A DNA stretch of 18,562 nucleotides, taken from NCBI GenBank assembly GCA_017559685.1, contig JAFYQY010000057.1, positions 1-18,562 on the forward strand, read 5' to 3'. The position numbers and the translations under genes were made by a program. This stretch comes from Alistipes sp. Lineage in GTDB: Bacteria > Bacteroidota > Bacteroidia > Bacteroidales > Rikenellaceae. The notes beneath the pieces are model-generated. The model was not told the DNA's origin and did no database searches. It worked only from the letters and a program-made list of their open reading frames with translations. Shown piece after piece: positions 1 to 7,093 of the stretch (positions are counted from its first letter, which is position 1; the number at the start of each line of letters is the position of its first letter).

Positions 1-2599
1 AGTTCCAGATGTTAGCCTTCACGTAGCCGTCGCCTGTGCGAACAGGAGAGAAGGTACGCATCTGGTAGTTGCGGTCGTGACCAGGCACTTTGTACCACCA
101 CTCAACGTTATCGCCGTCAACCTCTACGACCATATAGCCGTTTGGAAGACCGCTGTTGTCCATCTCCATATTCGAACGCAAGGTACCGATACAACGAGAT
201 ACCGAGATACACGAGAAGTGGCTCATATCCTCATATTTAGGCTTACCTGCGTACTCAAACTCATAGTTGGTGTGGTAGTGACCCGACCACGAGTAAACTC
301 GCTTATAAGGCTTAATAAGCTCGGAATACTCCTTGTAGTTCACATTGTACTTACCGTACGAGCCATTTGGACTTGTTCCGGGCTTCTTCCAGAGGTTAGC
401 GTGACCGCAGATGTAGATTGTATAGTCGTGTGGGATATACTTCAAATCCTGCTTCAACCACTCCATCTCCTGATCGTTCAAGCCCGAGCCATAGTGAGCC
501 TTTGCGTCCTTGCGGCTATACTCGATGCTGTTTACCATCACGTAGTGAATCTTGCCGATAGTGAACGAGTAGTAGGTAGGCGACACATACTCCTCGAAGT
601 ATGGAGTACCCAACTTCCACTCGAGGATGTTCGACTGGTCGTGATCGTGGTTGCCGATTATGTGGCACATAGGGTACGATGTTGTCGAACTGATGTCCAT
701 ATAGTCGTCATAACCTGCCATCCAGTTGTAAACCAAGTCGCCGAGGTTGATAGCGAAGAACTCACCCTTGGTTGTATTCTTGAACTCCTCTACGTCAGGG
801 AGCAATACATCACGATAACGCTCGCCCGAGCCGTCGATGCCGAGACCACGCATCTGAGGGTCGCCAATCATAATAACTGTGTACTTGTCGGTAGGCTCGG
901 TGCGCTTTGTGAGCGTAAAGTTAGCCACAGCACCATTCTTGTGACGTGGGATGCGTGCAAAGTTCTGAATTACACTCTTGCGGTGTGGAATCTGATACTC
1001 CGCTGGGATAGAGATAAATACGAAGCGGGTATCCTTCATATCGCTAACCATTTCGTAGTGACCATTGCTGTCGGTTGCGACACACTGCTTACCGTCCGAA
1101 ACAACACAGCCTACAACAGGCTCGCCCTTCTCGGTAGCTACACGACCGTAGATGGTTGCGCCGTTAGCCAATGGCTCAACAGCCTCGGCGTAGTTGCTGA
1201 ACTCGCCGCCCTTAACATCAGTGCTGATGATGTTGCCTGCGATGTTACCACGACGACCTGTAGCAGCCTTAACCTCGCCCTTGTTAGCGCAGTCGAGGAT
1301 GCGTGCCAAAGCCTTCGCATTACCGCTTGCCTGACCAACGATACCACCTGTGTGGATAGCGTTGTTGTGATTCTCGTAGTTGTTACCACCCGAAAGGCTA
1401 TTAACCTTGCCGTAGTTTACGCAACGACGAAGATATGCCGAGGTAGTAGCCTTCTTTGTAGTATAGACCTGACCTACGATACCGCCAATGAAAGATGGAC
1501 GGGTAGGGCTTGCTCCGATGAAGCTTACCTCGCCACGGTTGTTACAGTTTACGAGGTGCACCTCACGGCCGATAGTCGCAGCAATACCACCTACGTGTGC
1601 AGGAACGTCGTTTGCACACTCAACCTTACCGTAGTTTGTACAGTCGGCAATAACCAACTTGTTGTGAGGCATACCGCAGATACCTGCAGTGTGAGCAACG
1701 CTTACGCCCGACGAGAAGATAGTACCAAAGTTGTCGCAGCAGATAATCTCGTGCTTGGTGTAGCCTGCGATACCCGCAACCCAGCTCTCGCTCAGACCTC
1801 CAGCTTCGGGAGCATTCGATGTGCTGGTTACATTACCATAGTTGAGACACAACTTAACGGTGATTCTGAATGAATCGCCCAAGATACCTCCGACCTTGTC
1901 GTAGCGAGCGTCATTCATTGATTGTACATTACCGTGGTTCTCGCAACGAGCAACGGTTGCGCCAAGAAGGGCCTTAGGATGAGCCGCACCTGCGATACCG
2001 CCGACATAAATTGCAACCTCCTTGTTCTGCTCTCGCTTGCAAGAGATACAAGCCGACGATACATTGCCATAGTTGCGACAACGATATACAACATAGCGGT
2101 TAGAGCCGACCAAACCTCCGACATATACATTGCCGGTTGTGAAGTTCGACTTGAGCGAGATAGGAGCGTGGTTCTCGCAATTCTCGACTGTACCGCTGTT
2201 GATGTTTACAATCCAACCGAGGAAATACTCGCCACCGCCCTTGTTTTGAGCCTTCATTACGCACGACTCGTCGATGCGGAGGTTGCAAATCTTACCACCC
2301 TCCAAAAGCTCGTGAATAAGAGCGTTCTGCGCCTTCCAGTTCTTCAAGGCGTAGCCCTGGCCATCGAATACGCCGCCGAACGACTTGATTGTCGGCATCT
2401 TCTTGGCTTTTGCCATATCGATGTCAGCCTCGAGGCAAACCTCTCCCTTATCATTCTTGAAAGCAGAGTAGTCCTCACCCTTGTTGATAGCCGCTGCAAA
2501 TGCCATCAAGTCCTGTGCATTCTTGATACCACCTGCATACACCGAAGCGATGGTGAGCAGGAGTACAAAAAGCAAACCTAATCTTTTAATGTAGTTCAT
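1..2599 (-). CDS. PE3: GLUG-repeat/calcineurin-like phosphoesterase fusion (3' end outside window)
   Basis: This frame is open from an ATG at 2599 to the window edge (866 codons, no stop), so the C-terminus is missing. By comparison with PE1, about 95 residues lie beyond the edge. The protein begins with a signal peptide (MNYIKRLGLLFVLLLTIASV, then YAGG). It has no lipobox cysteine, so a soluble periplasmic or secreted protein is likely, unlike its two neighbours. Residues about 27-470 hold a cap (NAQDLMAFAAAINKGE, then FDGQGYALKNW) and eight or nine GLUG-like repeats of the VGGIAG / CxNxGxV type, expected to form a right-handed beta helix. Residues about 478-565 form a carboxypeptidase-regulatory-like MetallophosN domain. 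The catalytic domain shows GDPQ (579-582), LGD, GNHD (649-652), CGHA and GHYH (773-776). A C-terminal domain starts with YQMRTF. The gene starts 26 nt after PE2 and is probably co-transcribed. The metallophosphoesterase fold is well supported; the substrate is unknown. Confidence 0.92.
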   Translation of the reverse strand, partial: MNYIKRLGLLFVLLLTIASVYAGGIKNAQDLMAFAAAINKGEDYSAFKNDKGEVCLEADIDMAKAKKMPTIKSFGGVFDGQGYALKNWKAQNALIHELLEGGKICNLRIDESCVMKAQNKGGGEYFLGWIVNINSGTVENCENHAPISLKSNFTTGNVYVGGLVGSNRYVVYRCRNYGNVSSACISCKREQNKEVAIYVGGIAGAAHPKALLGATVARCENHGNVQSMNDARYDKVGGILGDSFRITVKLCLNYGNVTSTSNAPEAGGLSESWVAGIAGYTKHEIICCDNFGTIFSSGVSVAHTAGICGMPHNKLVIADCTNYGKVECANDVPAHVGGIAATIGREVHLVNCNNRGEVSFIGASPTRPSFIGGIVGQVYTTKKATTSAYLRRCVNYGKVNSLSGGNNYENHNNAIHTGGIVGQASGNAKALARILDCANKGEVKAATGRRGNIAGNIISTDVKGGEFSNYAEAVEPLANGATIYGRVATEKGEPVVGCVVSDGKQCVATDSNGHYEMVSDMKDTRFVFISIPAEYQIPHRKSVIQNFARIPRHKNGAVANFTLTKRTEPTDKYTVIMIGDPQMRGLGIDGSGERYRDVLLPDVEEFKNTTKGEFFAINLGDLVYNWMAGYDDYMDISSTTSYPMCHIIGNHDHDQSNILEWKLGTPYFEEYVSPTYYSFTIGKIHYVMVNSIEYSRKDAKAHYGSGLNDQEMEWLKQDLKYIPHDYTIYICGHANLWKKPGTSPNGSYGKYNVNYKEYSELIKPYKRVYSWSGHYHTNYEFEYAGKPKYEDMSHFSCISVSRCIGTLRSNMEMDNSGLPNGYMVVEVDGDNVEWWYKVPGHDRNYQMRTFSPVRTGDGYVKANIWN

Positions 2600-2625
2600 A
2601 TTGTTTGTTGTTTAATAAAGTGTTC

Positions 2626-5082
2626 TTACCACGAAATAGTCGACGAGTAGTTGTTGCCGAAGCGGTCGGTTACGGTTACTGTTCCCGAACCACTCCTTCG
2701 AGTCTCCTCCGCACGGAAAATGGTGTGGATATTGTTGTTCGAAGGGCCATAGCCGCTGTCGGTTTTTAGAGTGTAACCATAAGTTTTGTAGTGGCTCTGA
2801 ATCTCGTATGTTGCCAAGCAGTAGGCGTCTTGGTAGCCTACAGCCTCCATCTCAACGCCATTATACTTCGGTTTCTCCCACTTGTCGTCCCAGAGGAATA
2901 CGTTTACATATACGTAGTTGTTTGCCGCATTGCCTGCAATCATATCGGCGTAGGTATTGTGATACTGACCAGGCTTGTAGACCTTCATCTGGTACGCCTC
3001 GGATAGGGTAGAGTTATCCGACTTCATCTTTGCTACGCCATCGCTATAGTTCCAATCACGGTAGGTGTAGTTTGGCTTCTTCGAGGTCTTTTTTGTCGAA
3101 ACGAACGAACCAGTCTGATATATTGTCGGCTTGAAGTGCCACTCTATATTGTCGCCATCGACCTCTACAACGGTGTAGCCACGAGGTGTACCGTCTGCGA
3201 TATACTCGTTAGTCCACAACTCGCCCGTAGAGCGGGCTACGGTGTGCTCCTCCACAACCGCCCATCTGTGCGATGCCGCATAGTTGTAGTTGTAGGTGTT
3301 GTGAGCGTGACCTGTCCAGATGTGAGCCTTTGCAAACTCGGCAATGAGGTTTGCGTAATCATCCTTATGCTTCGCTGCACGATTGGTATTATCAATCTTC
3401 TTAAACATTGGCGAGTGTGCCGCCACCATCAGGGTTGTTGAGCGATCCACATACGAGAGGTCGTTCTGCAACCACTGCCAAATCTCGTCGGTTAGACCTT
3501 GGTCGTATGCTTTGAGCTCATTGCTATCACTGTCGATTTTCATAATGAGGTTATCCAACACTACGAAGTGCAACTTACCAATATTGAACGAGTAGTAGGT
3601 TGGGCCCAATTTCTCCTCGAATACACGGCGACCTTCGACATCGTTTGTTGCGGTCTTATCGTTATCGTGGTTACCCATAACGTTGAACATCGGGAAGCCA
3701 AGCGTCTTCAAACCTGCGATATAATTGTCGTAGAGCGACATATTCTCGTGAACGATATCGCCGAGCATCAAACCATACACATTCTGGTTGGTTATTGTCG
3801 CCGCCTTCTCACGCATATCACGATAGAGGTCGTTGCAGCAATCGAGCGAGTGGTAGGCGTTATTGTCGTAACCTGCTGTGCTTGCACGAGGCTGAGGGTC
3901 GGCACCCACGAGCAAGGTGAAACGCTCTGCATTGTTTGCTATCTTGTTGAACGAAAAGTCCGCCACGCAGATATTCTTAATCTTTTCGCTATCGGTTACT
4001 CGGTGGTAGAAGATAGGCAAACCATTTGCATCGGTCGGCGCGGTATAGCCCGAAGGGATGCTCACCATAATAAACTTCGTATCTGCCAAGTTGCTATTCA
4101 ATGAGTAGAAGCCGTTAGCATTGGTTGTGGTGCACAACAAACCGTCCGACACAACAACGTTTGCCAAAGGAGTGCCATTGCTGCGAACGTAACCCTTGAC
4201 GGTATAGTCCAAATCGGTTGCCCACTCATCGACCAAAGTCTCGGTCATATCCTCGAGCTGAATAGGCTCATTCTTCTCTTTGAAAGAGATGCTCTTGAAC
4301 TCACGAACGACGCCCGCCTTTACCTCCGAGGCGTTCCACTGCGCATAGAATTTCTTGCCATTTGCGTCGGTGAATATCAACTCGCAAAGACCGAGTGTTC
4401 CGCACGGCACAGCGATGTGGATGTAGCGATCCTCATCGACAGAGAGTGCAAAATTGTCGGGTAGGGTATAGACGATAGTTTTGCTGATGTTTGCAGTCGG
4501 TGTGATTGTGCCGTTCTGGCAATCAACCACAAACTCGCCCGCCAACGCTTTCGACGAGTTTATAGTAACCTTTTTTAGCTTGGTGTTCAAACCCTTGCTG
4601 TCACGAATTGCGAAGCGCAAAACGCCTGCGAGGTGCTTCAAAACGATATTGTCGTTGGAGCTTGCCACATATCCGCACATCGGAGCGCTATTCTCGGCAA
4701 ACGAGCCCTCTTTGTGGCTCTGCTCCGCCAAGAATGTCACCTTAGGACTCTTTGCGGTGGTCGATGCGGTGTAAGGGTAGGTGATGAAATAAGGGTAATC
4801 CAAAACCGCATTTACCGAGAACGTTGCGTGTGCCTTGTTCTGCGGGTCGATGTTCACATCGTTCGATTTTGCGCCATTCACAGCAATGCAGTCGCCCTCC
4901 GACCAAAACGTAGGGTAGAACTCACCCTCCTTTGCGCCCAAAGCCGTTCTGCTCTCCTCGAGCGAAATCGAGAGCGTCGTCGTACCTGCGGTTAGCGGTG
5001 TGTCGGCTGTCACGTCTGCCTGACAACCAACCAACGACAGCAGTGGCAACGCCAAGAGTGCTAAAAGGTTTACTTTTTTCAT
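2626..5082 (-). CDS. PE2: lipoprotein with fimbrillin-like N-terminus and calcineurin-like phosphoesterase
   Basis: An 818-aa lipoprotein; the signal peptide ends in the lipobox LVGC with Cys20. Residues about 25-270 form a fimbrillin-like (Mfa-like) domain marked by FWSEGDCIAVNG, YPYFITYPY and LKHLAGVLRF, matching the N-terminus of the GLUG lipoprotein at 7094-10204. Residues about 290-385 are the MetallophosN beta-sandwich (VVVSDGLLCTTTNANGFYSL). The metallophosphoesterase core carries GADPQ (D395, Q397), MLGDIVHE, GNHD (470-473), AAHSPMF and GHAH (591-594), so all metal-site motifs are present. The C-terminal domain ends in STISW like PE1. From MetallophosN onward it is a close paralogue of PE1, suggesting tandem duplication. 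It starts 23 nt after the PE1 stop and ends 26 nt before PE3, consistent with one transcript. The expected role is hydrolysis of a phosphomonoester or phosphodiester at the outer membrane or in the periplasm; the substrate is not evident. Confidence 0.95.
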   Translation of the reverse strand: MKKVNLLALLALPLLSLVGCQADVTADTPLTAGTTTLSISLEESRTALGAKEGEFYPTFWSEGDCIAVNGAKSNDVNIDPQNKAHATFSVNAVLDYPYFITYPYTASTTAKSPKVTFLAEQSHKEGSFAENSAPMCGYVASSNDNIVLKHLAGVLRFAIRDSKGLNTKLKKVTINSSKALAGEFVVDCQNGTITPTANISKTIVYTLPDNFALSVDEDRYIHIAVPCGTLGLCELIFTDANGKKFYAQWNASEVKAGVVREFKSISFKEKNEPIQLEDMTETLVDEWATDLDYTVKGYVRSNGTPLANVVVSDGLLCTTTNANGFYSLNSNLADTKFIMVSIPSGYTAPTDANGLPIFYHRVTDSEKIKNICVADFSFNKIANNAERFTLLVGADPQPRASTAGYDNNAYHSLDCCNDLYRDMREKAATITNQNVYGLMLGDIVHENMSLYDNYIAGLKTLGFPMFNVMGNHDNDKTATNDVEGRRVFEEKLGPTYYSFNIGKLHFVVLDNLIMKIDSDSNELKAYDQGLTDEIWQWLQNDLSYVDRSTTLMVAAHSPMFKKIDNTNRAAKHKDDYANLIAEFAKAHIWTGHAHNTYNYNYAASHRWAVVEEHTVARSTGELWTNEYIADGTPRGYTVVEVDGDNIEWHFKPTIYQTGSFVSTKKTSKKPNYTYRDWNYSDGVAKMKSDNSTLSEAYQMKVYKPGQYHNTYADMIAGNAANNYVYVNVFLWDDKWEKPKYNGVEMEAVGYQDAYCLATYEIQSHYKTYGYTLKTDSGYGPSNNNIHTIFRAEETRRSGSGTVTVTDRFGNNYSSTISW

Positions 5083-5105
5083 ATAAAAGGGTTAATTTGT
5101 GCGTT

Positions 5106-6830
5106 TTACCACGAAATGCTCTGCGAGTACTCGTTGCCGAAGCGATCCACAACCGTAATCGTTCCCTTGCCCTTAGAGTTAGGCTCGTAGGCACGGAAGA
5201 GGGTGTGAAAAACATTGTCGGTTGGGTCTGCTGGGCCGTAATCGCTACCACCTGCCAACTTGTAGCCGTAAGAGTAGTAGTGATTCTTTATCTCGTAATC
5301 TGACAATTCGTAGGCGTCCTTGTAGCCCACCTTTGTCATAGTTACGCCGTTGTACTTAGGCTTCTCCCACTTGTCGTCCCAGAGGAATACGTTTACGTAG
5401 ATGTAGCTCTTGTCGGCAGCCTTGCCATTCAACATATCCTTGTAGGTCTTGTGGTACTCGCCTGGCTTGTAGACTTTCATCTGGTACTTGTCCGAAAGCG
5501 TCGAGCCATCCTTGCGCATCTTCGCTACGCCATTCTCGTCGAAGTCGTAGTCTCGATACTTGTACTCAGGCTGTGGCGAGGTCTTGCCTGTAAAGCCATT
5601 GCGCTGATAGATTGTAGGCTTGAAATACCACGAAATATCGTCGCCGTCGACCTCCACTACAGTGTAACCACGTGGAGTGCCGTTTGCGATATACTCGTTT
5701 GTCCACAACTCGCCAGTCGAGCGAGCTACGGTGTGCACCTCGAGGTTCTTCAAGTCCGACGACTCGGGATAAACATAGTTGAATGTTGTGTGAGAGTGTC
5801 CTGCCCAAGCGTGTACCTTCGCAAACTTCGAGAAGAGGTTTGCATAGTCGCTACGGTGGCCTTGTGCGTGCTTCGAGCGCTCGCTCATATTATCGCCCAT
5901 AAACATAGGCGAGTGCGCTGCCACCATAATGGTTGTCGAACGGTCTACGTATGCGAGGTCGTTCTGCAACCACTGCCACACCTCGTCGGTGAGTCCCTGG
6001 TCGTAATCTCGCAATGAGTTGTCGCTTGATCGTAGCTTCATAATGAGGTTATCCAACACCACATAGTGCTGCTTGCCGATATTGAACGAGTAGTAGGTCG
6101 GTCCGAGGTACTCCTCGTACTTGCGACGACCTTCGGTGTCGTTCTTGGCTGTGTAGTCGTTGTCGTGGTTTCCGAGGATGTTGAACATCGGGAAACCGAG
6201 CGTCTTCAAGCCCGCAACATAGTTTGAGTAGAGCTTCATATCCTCGTGAACGATGTCGCCGAGCATCATACCGTAGACGTTGCGGTCGTTGATTGTAGCG
6301 GCCTTCTCCTTCATATCACGGTAGAAGTCCTCGCACATATCGAGTGCGTGGTAGGCGATGTTGTCGAAGCCTGCGCCACTCTGACGTGGCTGCGGGTCGG
6401 CACCCACGATAAGGGTGTAACGCTCGGGGTTATTATTGATTGGGAGGAACTCGAAGGTGTGCTGAACCATATCCTTCTTTCTCTCCTCGTCAGTTACTTG
6501 GTGATAGAAAATTGGCAATCCATTCTCGTTTGTCGGAGCCATATAGCCCGAAGGGATACTTGCCGTAATAAACTTCGTGCGTGAGAGGTCACTATCAATC
6601 TCGAAGTAACCCGTTTCGTCGGTCTGCACGCACAGCAAACCGTCGGACACAACTACGCCAGCGAGCGTTGTGCTAGCACCGCCATAGACGAGTCCCTTTA
6701 CTGTGATTTTGCCGGTTGGAACATATCCACCGTTGTTGTTATTGTTGTTGCCGTTCTGCTCGCCACCATTGTCGGGTGTACAAGCCAACGCCAAAATAAG
6801 GGTTAAAATTGGAATAAAAAGTCGTTTCAT
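5106..6830 (-). CDS. PE1: calcineurin-like phosphoesterase lipoprotein
   Basis: A 574-aa protein starting at the ATG at 6830, because MKRLFIPILTLILALAC is a clear lipoprotein signal with Cys17. A longer frame reaches an ATG at 7010, but that extension is the translated hairpin array, is strongly basic, and would bury the signal. After the lipidated Cys comes a flexible Asn/Gly linker with six consecutive Asn, then a MetallophosN beta-sandwich (about 40-130; VVVSDGLLCVQTDETGYFEI). The catalytic domain has GADPQ (D145, Q147), GD (191-192), GNHD (220-223), AAHSPMF (H306) and GHSH (344-347). The C-terminal domain includes VNVFLWDDKWEKPKYNGV and ends in SISW. The first metal motif is D-x-Q instead of the usual D-x-H, as I recall for CPPED1-type enzymes. 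It is the first gene after the terminator and hairpin array and so probably heads the phosphoesterase transcript. No promoter was convincingly identified. Confidence 0.95.
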   Translation of the reverse strand: MKRLFIPILTLILALACTPDNGGEQNGNNNNNNGGYVPTGKITVKGLVYGGASTTLAGVVVSDGLLCVQTDETGYFEIDSDLSRTKFITASIPSGYMAPTNENGLPIFYHQVTDEERKKDMVQHTFEFLPINNNPERYTLIVGADPQPRQSGAGFDNIAYHALDMCEDFYRDMKEKAATINDRNVYGMMLGDIVHEDMKLYSNYVAGLKTLGFPMFNILGNHDNDYTAKNDTEGRRKYEEYLGPTYYSFNIGKQHYVVLDNLIMKLRSSDNSLRDYDQGLTDEVWQWLQNDLAYVDRSTTIMVAAHSPMFMGDNMSERSKHAQGHRSDYANLFSKFAKVHAWAGHSHTTFNYVYPESSDLKNLEVHTVARSTGELWTNEYIANGTPRGYTVVEVDGDDISWYFKPTIYQRNGFTGKTSPQPEYKYRDYDFDENGVAKMRKDGSTLSDKYQMKVYKPGEYHKTYKDMLNGKAADKSYIYVNVFLWDDKWEKPKYNGVTMTKVGYKDAYELSDYEIKNHYYSYGYKLAGGSDYGPADPTDNVFHTLFRAYEPNSKGKGTITVVDRFGNEYSQSISW

Positions 6831-6855
6831 CAGTTTCAGCTTTTCGCTTTTTTTT

Positions 6856-7016
6856 AGTTTGGCGGCGCAGTCTGCGACTGCTTTATGACGGCGGTTTTTA
6901 GCAAAACCTTTATGACGGCGCACCTTTGGTGCTTTATGGGGACCGCCATAGAGCCAACTTAGTTGGCGACGCCATAGAGGGCTTTTATGCCCGACGCCAT
7001 AGAACGCCATAGGCGT
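6856..7016. repeat. Array of six short perfect hairpins with conserved 11-nt spacers
   Basis: Six perfect inverted repeats stand in a row: 6867-6881 (GCAGTC/GACTGC), 6893-6908 (GGTTTT/AAAACC), 6920-6932 (GCACC/GGTGC), 6953-6967 (GCCAAC/GTTGGC), 6979-6992 (GGGC/GCCC) and 7004-7016 (ACGCC/GGCGT). Stems are 4-6 bp with loops of 3-6 nt, and starts fall mostly 25-27 nt apart (one step is 33). Hairpin arms differ completely, while the spacers are nearly constant: TTTATGACGGC twice (6882-6892, 6909-6919), then GACGCCATAGA twice (6968-6978, 6993-7003). The second type resembles the reverse complement of the first (8 of 11 positions). The switch occurs in the 20-nt spacer 6933-6952, which starts TTTATGG and ends CGCCATAGA. 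A degenerate spacer (GGCGGC) flanks the left end. The array lies between the terminator after the GLUG lipoprotein and the PE1 start. It could be an untranslated leader or RNA, or a repetitive intergenic element; the function is unknown. Confidence 0.85.
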
Positions 7017-7030
7017 GACGTTATTCTATC

Positions 7031-7082
7031 GTCAAAATAAAACTCTTCTGCCGAGTGGCCCGAAGGCCACCCGACAAAGAGC
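7031..7082 (-). terminator. Strong intrinsic terminator with UUCG tetraloop
   Basis: Read on the minus strand, GTGGCC-TTCG-GGCCAC (7070 to 7055) forms a perfect 6-bp stem with a TTCG tetraloop. It extends outward through six more pairs (two of them G-T) and, after one bulged G, through CTCTT/AAGAG, about 17 bp in total. TTTTATTTT (7042-7034) follows at once. The structure begins 12 nt after the stop codon at 7094. It should end the SusCD/GLUG transcript and separate it from the phosphoesterase genes, although partial read-through is possible. Confidence 0.88.
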
Positions 7083-7093
7083 TTAAACGAGAA

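Noticed and set aside
77..1873. 598-aa plus-strand open frame
   Set aside because: It is antisense to PE3 in register, its translation shows no recognisable domain, and the opposite strand has full metallophosphoesterase and GLUG motifs. It is explained by avoidance of three codons.
6831..7010. N-terminal extension of PE1 from an ATG at 7010
   Set aside because: It translates the hairpin array into a basic peptide and would place the lipoprotein signal 60 residues inside the protein.
6856..7016. CRISPR array
   Set aside because: The constant units are only 11 nt and change orientation, the variable units are self-complementary hairpins, and no cas gene is nearby.
6831..7030. Bacteroides-type promoter for PE1
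   Set aside because: No TAnnTTTG with a suitably spaced -33 TTG could be found; the closest match is the terminator T-tail.
7017..7033. A seventh hairpin GACG/CGTC beside the array
   Set aside because: Only 4 bp with a 9-nt loop, overlapping the terminator tail; too weak to count.
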